Counted from the stretch's first letter, positions 1-4,443 are shown. The stretch: DNA of 7,584 nt from Nitrospinota bacterium (GCA_018896985.1 JAHILQ010000180.1:1-7584), one strand, 5' to 3'. Notes: generated by a model not told the origin, from the sequence alone. Numbers and translations are program-made.

Positions 1-258
1 AAAGGGAAAATCGTAATAGACAAACAATTGTGCAAAGGCTGTAAATACTGTGTGATGTCCTGTCCTAAAGGCGTTATAGTAATCGAAAAACAATTCAATA
101 AAATGGGATATTTCACTGCTCATCCTGAACACATGGAAAAATGCACGGGATGTGCGTTATGCGCCCAGATGTGTCCTGAACTCGCAATAGAGGTATGGGC
201 AGAAAACAATCCCGACAAGTCGGGACTCACCGAGGAGAGCAGGAAGAAAAAGGCTTGA
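1..258 (+). CDS. 2[4Fe-4S] ferredoxin, KorD-like (2-oxoacid:ferredoxin oxidoreductase delta subunit), 5' partial
   Basis: The reading frame is open to the left edge, so the start lies outside the window. 85 residues are visible, and probably only a few are missing because the sequence opens with KGKIVIDKQLCKGC, a typical N-terminal strand. Two classical cluster motifs are present: CKGCKYCVMSCP (C-x2-C-x2-C-x3-CP) and CTGCALCAQMCP (same spacing), separated by about 30 residues. This is the layout of the small electron-transfer subunit of 2-oxoglutarate/pyruvate:ferredoxin oxidoreductases, which passes electrons to soluble ferredoxin in the cytoplasm. No alpha or beta subunit follows; the next gene is HU-like, so if the operon exists its other genes are upstream. 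A generic polyferredoxin is the alternative. The basic tail (about residues 66-85) includes a PDKSG stretch encoded by a perfect palindrome that looks like an inserted repeat. Confidence 0.8.
   Translation, partial: KGKIVIDKQLCKGCKYCVMSCPKGVIVIEKQFNKMGYFTAHPEHMEKCTGCALCAQMCPELAIEVWAENNPDKSGLTEESRKKKA
210..225. repeat. Dispersed palindrome TCCCGA-N4-TCGGGA, copy 1 (inside ferredoxin gene)
   Basis: TCCCGAC-AA-GTCGGGA is a perfect 7-bp inverted repeat with a 2-nt centre. It lies inside the 3' end of the ferredoxin coding sequence and is read as P-D-K-S-G. The same 6-base arms with different spacers occur at 901-916, 1273-1289 and 4796-4812. Confidence 0.75.
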
Positions 259-327
259 TTTTATAACACTGGTCAATGTATTTTAAAAAGTAAAAATAAA
301 CGGCAAAATCAAAAATATAGGATTCGT

Positions 328-348
328 GAATTTTGAATTTTGAATTTT
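328..348. repeat. Three tandem copies of GAATTTT
   Basis: Three exact 7-nt units lie end to end just upstream of the HU-family Shine-Dalgarno sequence, at the end of a 105-nt AT-rich spacer (259-363). That spacer should also hold the gene's promoter. TTGATT (255-260) and TATTTT (279-284) are a weak candidate pair with an 18-nt gap, too poor to call separately. Confidence 0.7.
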
Positions 349-363
349 CTTAGAGGAGGTTTT

Positions 364-642
364 ATGACAAGATCAGTTCTTGTAGACAAAGTATCTGAAA
401 AAGTTGAAGGACTTACAAGGAAACAGACAGAGATAGTAATGGAAACGGTTTTTGACAGTATAAAAGAAGCGCTTCAGAGGGGAGAAAAGATAGAGATAAG
501 GGGCTTCGGGAATTTCAGGCTAAAGACAAGGAATCCGAGAAAGGCAAGAAACCCCAAGACAGGCGCAAGCGTTGACGTGCCTTCCAAGAGGGTGCTCCAC
601 TTCAAGGTTGGGAAAGAACTCAGGGAACTCCTGAATTCATAA
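364..642 (+). CDS. HU/IHF-family nucleoid DNA-binding protein (IHF-beta-like)
   Basis: 92 residues, the usual length for this family. These proteins form small basic dimers that insert a beta-arm into the DNA minor groove and bend it, aiding chromosome compaction, recombination and transcription. Visible hallmarks are the N-terminal helices (TRSVLVDKVSEKVEGLTRKQ), the core strand EIRGFGNFRLKTRNPRKARN with the GFG turn, the arm-tip motif NPKTG, and the closing PSKRVLHFKVGKELRELL. The R-NPKTG-x5-PSKRV-x-F-K pattern resembles IHF subunits rather than typical HU, but no second subunit is present, so a homodimer or a partner elsewhere is possible. ATG 364 is chosen over TTG 340 because AGAGGAGGT (352-360) sits just before it and family homology begins there. 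No clear terminator follows the stop codon. Confidence 0.92.
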   Translation: MTRSVLVDKVSEKVEGLTRKQTEIVMETVFDSIKEALQRGEKIEIRGFGNFRLKTRNPRKARNPKTGASVDVPSKRVLHFKVGKELRELLNS

Positions 643-830
643 GGAGGCTGCAGCTGTCTTTCGGCAATATTAAACTACCTCTGTAACACTGCAGATGTTA
701 GCACTATATATTAAAGTTTTTGCAAATTCCCATGCGGGGCTATCCGCTCCGAGAGACTTCAGCCCCTATTCTGACAGACCCGTGAATCCTGCCTTAATCC
801 AGCCGCAACCTCCTTAACTATCAGATCGGG
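643..830. other. Non-coding stretch between HU gene and rpsF promoter
   Basis: No coding region with family resemblance and no tRNA fold was found. GGGGCT (736-741) can pair with AGCCCC (761-766), and GCGG (734-737) with CCGC (743-746) as an alternative. No T-run follows, so this is not a convincing terminator, and it matches no riboswitch that I recognise. Confidence 0.4.
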
Positions 831-860
831 TTGATTTTATTTTGCCTTCTATGGTATAAA
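831..860 (+). promoter_or_regulatory. Probable sigma-70-type promoter for rpsF-ssb-rpsR
   Basis: TTGATT (831-836, four of six matches to TTGACA) and TATAAA (855-860, five of six to TATAAT) are separated by 18 nt. Transcription would start near 866-868, giving a leader of about 73 nt before rpsF. The spacing and position fit, but there is no independent support. Confidence 0.55.
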
Positions 861-863
861 TAA

Positions 864-934
864 CAACTCCTTGCTCTTCCTTAGAGGACAGGGCTGCAAA
901 TCCCGAAGCGTCGGGATAAATCCATAAGGAGGTG
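864..934 (+). promoter_or_regulatory. rpsF leader with possible Shine-Dalgarno-sequestering fold
   Basis: The strong ribosome binding site AAGGAGGT (926-933) lies 6 nt before the rpsF ATG. CAACTCCTT (864-872) can pair with AAGGAGGTG (926-934) over eight of nine positions. Between them lies the perfect hairpin ATCCCGA-AGCG-TCGGGAT (900-917). S6:S18 complexes are known to bind rpsF leaders in several bacteria, so an autoregulatory structure is plausible, but the known motif is not demonstrated here. The predicted transcription start falls at the edge of the 5' arm, which weakens the model. Confidence 0.35.
900..917. repeat. Dispersed palindrome TCCCGA-N4-TCGGGA, copy 2 (rpsF leader)
   Basis: ATCCCGA-AGCG-TCGGGAT is a perfect 7-bp stem with a 4-nt loop, lying 9-26 nt upstream of the rpsF ribosome binding site. 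Its arms are identical to the copies at 210, 1273 and 4796. Confidence 0.75.
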
Positions 935-939
935 TTCTT

Positions 940-1320
940 ATGAACATCTATGAAAACATCGTAATCCTAAATGCGTCTCTCGGCGACGAAGAGATTGAGA
1001 CAGCCTCAGACAAGATAAAAGACCTCATAACAAATTCCGGCGGAGAAATATTGAAGACTGACGTGTGGGGCAGAAGGAAACTCGCCTATGAAATTAAGAA
1101 GCAGAAAAAAGGCTTTTATCTTCTCATTGTCTTTAGGTCGCCCTCAGCAGCGATAAAAAAACTTGAAGACTATTATAAAGTCTTTGACCCTGTGGTGAAA
1201 TACATGGTCATTAAACTGGAAAAGAAACAGGCAGAGGCAGCATTGAAGTCATCTTCTGTGGAAGTAACTGCGTCCCGAGATGCTCGGGATGAAAAAACAG
1301 AGCAAAAAAGCGAGGCATAG
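940..1320 (+). CDS. rpsF: 30S ribosomal protein S6
   Basis: 126 residues. S6 pairs with S18 in the platform of the 30S subunit and contacts 16S rRNA. The family signature is clear: MNIYENIVILNASLGDEE at the N-terminus, the conserved DVWGRRKLAYEIKKQKKGFY block (about residues 41-60), and the last core strand VKYMVIKLE. The core ends near residue 100. The remaining acidic/lysine-rich tail is family-typical in character, but its SRDARD segment is encoded by a TCCCGA/TCGGGA palindrome. The start is the ATG 6 nt after AAGGAGGT. It is the first gene of the rpsF-ssb-rpsR cluster, and only 3 nt separate its stop from ssb, so the two are likely translationally coupled. Confidence 0.97.
   Translation: MNIYENIVILNASLGDEEIETASDKIKDLITNSGGEILKTDVWGRRKLAYEIKKQKKGFYLLIVFRSPSAAIKKLEDYYKVFDPVVKYMVIKLEKKQAEAALKSSSVEVTASRDARDEKTEQKSEA
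1273..1289. repeat. Dispersed palindrome TCCCGA-N5-TCGGGA, copy 3 (inside rpsF)
   Basis: TCCCGAG-ATG-CTCGGGA is a perfect 7-bp stem with a 3-nt loop inside the variable S6 C-terminal tail. It is read in frame and contributes SRDARD, so it leaves the gene open. Confidence 0.75.
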
Positions 1321-1323
1321 CCC

Positions 1324-1740
1324 GTGTTCAATAAAATAATATTAATAGGAAATCTGACAAAAGACCCTGAACTCAGATATACGCCGCAGGGCACAGCAGT
1401 CGCATCATTCAGAATCGCTGTCAACTCAAAAATAAAACAGCAAGGCGAACTCAAAGATGAGACTCTCTTCATTGGTGTAGTTGTCTTCGGCAAGCAGGCT
1501 GAAAGCGCGGGTCAGTACCTTAGCAAAGGCAGATCTGTGCTTGTTGAAGGCAGGCTCCAGGAAAGAAGCTGGGAGAAGGATGGGCAGAAGCATAGCAGGA
1601 TGGAGGTCGTTGCAAGTTCAGTCAGATTTCTGTCAAAGAAACCCGGCGCCGGAGAGACAGGAGAGTCCGCTCCACGAGCCGCAGACAGCGCCGAGGATAT
1701 TGCTCCGCCTGAAGAAACAACAGACTTAGAACCGTTTTAA
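1324..1740 (+). CDS. ssb: Single-stranded DNA-binding protein
   Basis: 138 residues. SSB is a tetrameric OB-fold protein that coats single-stranded DNA and recruits replication and repair enzymes through its acidic C-terminal tip. Visible features are the MFNKIILIGNLTKDPELRYT opening, the FRIAVNS strand, LSKGRSVLVEGRLQERSWEKDGQ in the core, and EVVASSVRFLSKK closing the OB fold at about residue 107. A disordered Ala/Glu/Pro-rich linker follows, ending in DLEPF, a match to the D-x-P-F interaction tip. The start is GTG, supported by the 3-nt spacing from the rpsF stop, a GAGG at 1312-1315, and the fit of MFNKI to the family N-terminus. Placement between S6 and S18 is the common bacterial arrangement. 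Confidence 0.96.
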   Translation: MFNKIILIGNLTKDPELRYTPQGTAVASFRIAVNSKIKQQGELKDETLFIGVVVFGKQAESAGQYLSKGRSVLVEGRLQERSWEKDGQKHSRMEVVASSVRFLSKKPGAGETGESAPRAADSAEDIAPPEETTDLEPF

Positions 1741-1753
1741 CATAGTATATAGA

Positions 1754-1759
1754 AAGGAG
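1754..1759 (+). promoter_or_regulatory. Shine-Dalgarno site that fixes the TTG start of rpsR
   Basis: AAGGAG ends 6 nt before TTG 1766. It lies 21 nt before the in-frame ATG 1781, which is too far. This supports the rare TTG start for S18. Confidence 0.7.
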
Positions 1760-1765
1760 AAAATT

Positions 1766-1990
1766 TTGCAGCAGAAAAGAATGCAAAAGAAAAAATTCTG
1801 CAGATTCTGCTCGGAAAAAGCAGAGTTCATAGACTACAAAGATACCAGGATTCTGAGGTATTACCTCACAGACAAGGGCAAAATTCTTCCACGGCGGATG
1901 ACAGGGGCATGCGCAAAACATCAGAGAAGCCTGACCGAGGCCATAAAAAGAGCCCGGAATATAGCGCTTCTTTCGTTCGTGGAAAAATAG
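1766..1990 (+). CDS. rpsR: 30S ribosomal protein S18
   Basis: 74 residues, the normal length. S18 binds 16S rRNA together with S6 on the 30S platform. Recognisable segments are KKFCRFCSEKAEFIDYKDTR, then LRYYLTDKGKILPRRMTGACAKHQR, and AIKRARNIALLSFVEK at the end. The CRFC pair with the later C-A-K-H suggests the zinc-binding (C+) form of S18. The start is TTG 1766, chosen from the Shine-Dalgarno spacing. Starting at ATG 1781 would remove five residues but keep the core. DUF507 gene a begins 3 nt after the stop, so the transcript probably continues. In many bacteria rplI (L9) follows rpsR; it does not here. Confidence 0.96.
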   Translation: MQQKRMQKKKFCRFCSEKAEFIDYKDTRILRYYLTDKGKILPRRMTGACAKHQRSLTEAIKRARNIALLSFVEK

Positions 1991-1993
1991 GAC

Positions 1994-2275
1994 ATGAGAA
2001 TCCCCAAAACATGGGTGTCTCTGATAACTAAAAAGGTCGTAGACGGCATTATTTCAAAGCAGCTTATCACTCCGCGCATCCCGATAGATCAGTTACTAAC
2101 CAATACAGAGAAACTCATCATGGATGAGCTTCTGGCAGAAGACAGGGTTAACGAAGAGGTAAGAGAAATGCTCAGGAAGCATAACTCGGAGATAGAGCGC
2201 GGCAAAGTTGACTACAGGAAACTCTTTGAGCTGACCAAACAAAAGATCGTGAAAGAGAGAAATCTCATTCTATGA
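1994..2275 (+). CDS. DUF507 family protein (first of tandem pair)
   Basis: 93 residues, the full usual size of DUF507 (PF04368), a small alpha-helical family of unknown function. The sequence is typical: MRIPKTWVSLITKKVVDGII at the N-terminus, the LIMDELLAEDRVNEEVREML central helix, and DYRKLFELTKQKIVKERNLIL at the end. There are no catalytic motifs, signal peptide or membrane segment. ATG 1994 follows the rpsR stop by 3 nt and has only a weak TAGGA upstream, so expression likely depends on coupling to rpsR. Its stop overlaps the next start (ATGATG at 2272-2277). DUF507 genes occurring in pairs suggests a hetero-oligomer; that is an inference. Confidence 0.85.
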   Translation: MRIPKTWVSLITKKVVDGIISKQLITPRIPIDQLLTNTEKLIMDELLAEDRVNEEVREMLRKHNSEIERGKVDYRKLFELTKQKIVKERNLIL

Positions 2276-2646
2276 TGCTTTCTGAGGAAAAGATAACACA
2301 CCTTACACATGTGCTTCTCAAGGGACTTATAGACAGAAATTTAATTGATCTTAACGATGAAGAGGGGAAAATAAGGCGCGAGATTAAACGCATCATCGTT
2401 AATGAATTAAAGGTAGGCGAAAATATAGATTCAGCTGTGAGAAAAAAACTGCAATCCTTTTCAAGAAAATTATCCGAGGGGAGTCCTGAGTGGGAAGTGC
2501 TATACAAAAAATTCTTCAGGGAAGAGGAGATAAAGAGGGGCATGGCTTCCTGGATAAAAAAGAGTATCCTTGTTACCGGTAAAGGCATTATTGCCGAATG
2601 CCTTAAAAACAAAAAAAATTTTACTCCGGTTAAACGTGATTGCTGA
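2272..2646 (+). CDS. DUF507 family protein (second of tandem pair) with foreign C-terminal tail
   Basis: 124 residues. Residues 1-90 form a complete DUF507 domain: MMLSEEKITHLTHVLLKGLI, EIKRIIVNELKVGENIDSAV, then the hallmark end SPEWEVLYKKFFREEEIKRG. The family normally stops about here. The extra 34 residues (91-124, from ATG 2542) read MASWIKKSILVTGKGII and so on, and end in FTPVKRDC. They appear to be the start of the decayed GGDEF gene, read through in the same frame. The start is ATG 2272 (4-nt ATGA overlap with the previous gene) or ATG 2275; both are compatible with the family. The DUF507 part should still be functional. The tail is probably an accident of the downstream decay rather than a designed fusion. 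Confidence 0.8.
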   Translation: MMLSEEKITHLTHVLLKGLIDRNLIDLNDEEGKIRREIKRIIVNELKVGENIDSAVRKKLQSFSRKLSEGSPEWEVLYKKFFREEEIKRGMASWIKKSILVTGKGIIAECLKNKKNFTPVKRDC

Positions 2647-2870
2647 AAAGCTTTCCGAAGAACTTAAAAAATTAAGCAGATACTCGGAACCCAGTTCTCT
2701 GCTCCTGGCAGACATTGACTTCTTTAAAAAAAATAAACGACACCTACGGACATCCCTCAGGAGATTTCGTGCTCAAGGAAGAACTCATTGAGAAGGCTGA
2801 CCAGGCGCTTTACTATGCAAAGCACAATGGAAGGAACCAGAGCGTGCTCTGGAGCGAAATCAAAAACTGA
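2542..2870 (+). pseudogene. Diguanylate cyclase (GGDEF) remnant, frameshifted and internally deleted
   Basis: Three reading frames in succession spell a GGDEF domain. The first ends in NFTPVKRD (to about 2640). The second runs IAEKLSEELKKLSRYSEP and SSLLLADIDFFKK (2617-2730). The third runs INDTYGHPSGDFVLKE, then ELIEKADQALYYAKHNGRNQ and a TGA at 2868-2870. The DxDFFKKINDTYGH block and the ADQALYxAKxxGRN end are diagnostic. The second shift is at the A-run before ATAAACGAC: eight As are present where seven would keep frame. Roughly 95-100 residues, including the GGDEF/GGEEF active-site loop, are absent between VLKE and ELIEKAD, so no c-di-GMP synthesis is possible. How far the remnant extends left of about 2610 is uncertain. 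Confidence 0.78.
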
Positions 2871-2871
2871 A

Positions 2872-3174
2872 ATGGAATTTTTTATTTCCCATGTAACAGA
2901 GGAGGAGATTAAGAGGGAACGGGCAAAAGCCCGTGAACTCAGAAAATCCCAGTGGTGGAAAAGAAAATGTTCGGAAGGCAGATGTTATTACTGCAACAAA
3001 AAATTCAGCCCTAAAGAACTCACAATGGACCACATCGTCCCCATTATCCGCGGAGGAAAATCAACAAAGGGGAATATGGTCCCCTCCTGCAAGGAGTGTA
3101 ACAGTAAAAAGAAGCATATGCTGCCTATGGAATGGGAAGAATATCTTGAGAATATAAAGAGAGAAAATGCATAA
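2872..3174 (+). CDS. Small HNH endonuclease
   Basis: 100 residues from ATG 2872. HNH proteins are metal-dependent DNA nucleases with a beta-beta-alpha fold. The C-terminal two thirds carry the full motif: CYYC zinc pair (about residues 42-45), MDHIVPIIRGG (catalytic D-H, with the conserved P), then N-x4-CKECNSKK with the asparagine and second cysteine pair. The N-terminus is a charged helix (EEEIKRERAKARELRKSQWW). ATG 2872 is preferred over ATG 2788, because 2788-2870 overlaps the end of the GGDEF remnant and encodes no family-like residues. TGAAATG joins the two genes with a 1-nt gap. The stop lies 3 nt from the ancestral end of the convergent MoeA-like pseudogene. It is the only intact gene between two wrecked neighbours. 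A role in defence, mobility or repair cannot be told from the sequence. Confidence 0.82.
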   Translation: MEFFISHVTEEEIKRERAKARELRKSQWWKRKCSEGRCYYCNKKFSPKELTMDHIVPIIRGGKSTKGNMVPSCKECNSKKKHMLPMEWEEYLENIKRENA

Positions 3175-3198
3175 CCCTCACTTCCCGAAAGGACACAC

Positions 3199-3218
3199 AG
3201 AATAAGCGAGAATAAGCG
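3199..3218. repeat. Exact 10-bp tandem duplication causing frameshift
   Basis: AGAATAAGCG occurs twice back to back (3199-3208 and 3209-3218). On the minus strand this inserts ten bases into the cysteine tail of the MoeA-like gene. With one copy removed, the frame reads C-A-Y-S-V-C-P-F-G-K-stop, the expected family terminus. Confidence 0.9.
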
Positions 3219-3371
3219 CATTTCTTGCAGTTAAGGCATAACCCTCCATGTCCAAGCTCTGCCAGTTCTTTTCTCCCGATTGTTTCTCCGGCAAGCGCCC
3301 TTGGGAGAATTAAATCAAAGATTGTAGTCTTATGATACATACCACAGGCAGGAATTCCCAAAACAGGGATA

Positions 3372-3424
3372 GGGGGGATTCCTTTTCCTCCCCCTTTATT
3401 AAAGGGGGATTAAGGGGGATTTTT
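3372..3424. repeat. G/C-run dispersed repeat at a deletion junction
   Basis: The element contains a perfect 9-bp palindrome, CCCCCTTTA-T-TAAAGGGGG (3390-3408), followed by a second GGGGGAT unit (TTAAGGGGGAT) and preceded by AGGGGGGATT. This resembles short dispersed elements I associate with several bacterial lineages; that is recalled family resemblance, not tested here. It sits exactly where the MoeA-like gene loses its central domain. The edges are approximate. Confidence 0.65.
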
Positions 3425-3846
3425 GTCCTGACTCTTGACTCTATTAGCAATTTCAACTGCTTCCTCAACTATACTCTTTTTAACCACAAGCGGTATTGCT
3501 CTCGTTCCTCCAACAATCTGTCCTTTTCTGACCACTGTATTGCTATGGAGAGTTGCGCACATCACGTCTCCGAGCATATTAAACTGTGTGAGGGTATTTT
3601 TATCAACCTTCAAAAGCCCGTCTCTTTCAGCAATTATATTAATCTTGCCCTCCTTGGGTTCTCCCTCTATCGCCACTCCATTACCCATAAGAGCCTTCGC
3701 CAGAGCATAAGCTGCTTCATCTTCATGCATATCGTCAGGACGAATATTTAAAACAAGTTATCCTTGCCGAGTTTCTGCAGATGGGTTATATCTTCCTTCT
3801 TGATAACATGCCCTTTTTAAAATGCCCTGCCCTTAAATTTATCCTT

Positions 3847-4083
3847 GAAACTTCCACAGCATCAGCCTCTCAGACCGCCTTCATAGAAAAAGCGACTGCG
3901 GAACAGGCAAAGGCAATGGAGGACATGAAGGCAGGAAGCGTTGCCATAACCAAACGCATAGAGGCTATAACAGATATTGCAAAGGATAACCTCGGGCTTG
4001 CCAAAGAAATGACAAAGGAATCTTCTTTGCTCGGTGATGCAGTAGGAACTTTAGATGGCGAGATTAACAGATTCAGGAGTTAA
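3847..4083 (+). pseudogene. C-terminal stump of a probable methyl-accepting chemotaxis protein
   Basis: About 78 residues in one frame end at TAA 4081-4083, running from TSTASASQTAFIEKATAEQA through AMEDMKAGSVAITKRIEAIT to SLLGDAVGTLDGEINRFRS. The amphipathic heptad pattern, the A-T-A-E-Q-A-K-A-M segment and the closing ...INRFR match the end of MCP signalling-domain coiled coils. The conserved hairpin tip, HAMP and membrane parts are absent. Upstream in the same frame, the sequence is antisense to the MoeA-like remnant, so the ATGs at 3781 and 3808 are not genuine starts, and no ribosome binding site is seen. The junction with the convergent remnant is near 3846-3850. It is probably a deletion fusion and not expressed. 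Another coiled-coil protein is possible. Confidence 0.55.
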
Positions 4084-4116
4084 AGTCCTATCTCATAGAT
4101 AAGTTTGCACAATTTT

Positions 4117-4252
4117 GTCATTTCTGCGATTCAGCCTTCGTCTTCGTAGCCATCCATTCTCCGTAGTACTACGAAGGATGAACTTCGGCGAAGTAGGCAA
4201 GCAGGAATCCAGAAAAATAAAGACTGGATACCGCATCAAGTGCGGTATGACG
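4117..4252. repeat. Composite palindromic (REP/MITE-like) repeat with GTCAT...ATGAC ends
   Basis: The element begins with GTCATTTCTGCG (4117-4128) and ends with a perfect 8-bp hairpin ATACCGCA-TCAAG-TGCGGTAT (4228-4248) leading to ATGACG. Inside it are ATCCAG (4207-4212) pairing with CTGGAT (4224-4229), and an imperfect cruciform. The latter is built on the 12-bp perfect palindrome CGTAGTACTACG (4162-4173), flanked by CATCC/GGATG (4151-4155/4176-4180) and CTTCG/CGAAG arms. There is no open reading frame, so it would be non-autonomous. It resembles two nested elements. Confidence 0.65.
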
Positions 4253-4316
4253 GCTAAAAATAATGTAAAGAAGTGTTAGGGACACTACACTAAAATGGCC
4301 GCATTATAATTTTCTC

Positions 4317-4345
4317 TTGACAAAGATTGCAATTACTGGCATATT
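4317..4345 (+). promoter_or_regulatory. Probable promoter for the RRM protein gene
   Basis: A perfect TTGACA -35 box (4317-4322) is followed after 17 nt by CATATT (4340-4345), four of six to the -10 consensus. Transcription would start near 4352, giving a leader of roughly 90 nt. A second AT-rich stretch (TTATTATATGATATT, about 4363-4377) could hold an alternative -10. Confidence 0.55.
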
Positions 4346-4402
4346 TAGTTTAGCCATATTCTGTTATTATATGATATTGAGTCAGGTAATATACAAGCAT
4401 CA

Positions 4403-4433
4403 CCCAGGGCATCAGCTCTGGGATTTTATTTTT
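4403..4433 (+). terminator. Terminator-like hairpin in the leader of the RRM gene (possible attenuator)
   Basis: CCCAGGGC-ATCA-GCTCTGGG forms an 8-bp stem (one G-U pair) with a 4-nt loop, followed at once by ATTTTATTTTT (4423-4433). The Shine-Dalgarno GGGAGGA starts immediately after (4434-4440). It lies between the promoter and the start codon, not after a gene, so premature termination or a translation-controlling hairpin is likely. Confidence 0.6.
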
Positions 4434-4443
4434 GGGAGGAAGC

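Larger units (their letters stand above)
3178..3846 (-). pseudogene. MoeA-like molybdopterin-binding protein, multiply disrupted
   Basis: Minus-strand fragments follow the order of the approximately 340-residue MoeA-like/MoCF_biosynth family. KDKFKGRAF, KGHVIKKEDITHLQKLGKDN and LF lie at 3846-3751. NIRPDDMHEDEAAYALAKAL, then LLKVDKNTL, GTRAIPLVVKK and EEAVEIANR follow down to about 3435. After a gap comes IPVLGIPACGMYHKTTIFD with LGHGGLCLNCKKC (3370-3219). Lesions seen: the 5' end is missing upstream of about 3847; TAA at 3817-3819 sits where the family has Lys; a frameshift lies at about 3749; most of the molybdopterin-binding domain (roughly 130 codons, estimated) is gone and replaced by a dispersed repeat at 3372-3424; a 10-bp duplication at 3199-3218 shifts the frame. 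Removing one duplicate copy restores the ending CAYSVCPFGK and a stop at 3178-3180. Confidence 0.85.

Noticed and set aside
734..766. tRNA, riboswitch or terminator in the HU-rpsF gap
   Set aside because: There is a short 6-bp stem only, with no T-run, no cloverleaf and no recognised riboswitch core.
1173..1921. Overlapping minus- and alternate-frame open frames across rpsF, ssb and rpsR
   Set aside because: They are shadows of three certain genes. None has a family signature or ribosome binding site.
2570..2791. 73-residue open frame as an independent gene
   Set aside because: Its middle is the second frame of the GGDEF remnant. The N- and C-terminal ends are out-of-frame noise.
2788..2871. 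Longer HNH protein starting at ATG 2788
   Set aside because: The extra 28 residues are the out-of-frame reading of the GGDEF remnant's AKHNGRNQ end. ATG 2872 is the natural start.
3410..3730. Separate intact 106-residue protein starting at ATG 3730
   Set aside because: Family homology continues upstream of this ATG in another frame and resumes after the repeat. It is a fragment of one disrupted gene.
3332..3751. 139-residue plus-strand open frame
   Set aside because: It lies antisense to the MoeA-like remnant and the dispersed repeat. It shows no family resemblance or ribosome binding site.
3781..4083. 100-residue protein starting at ATG 3781
   Set aside because: Roughly the first 22 residues are antisense to the MoeA-like remnant. 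Only the part after about 3847 resembles a protein family.
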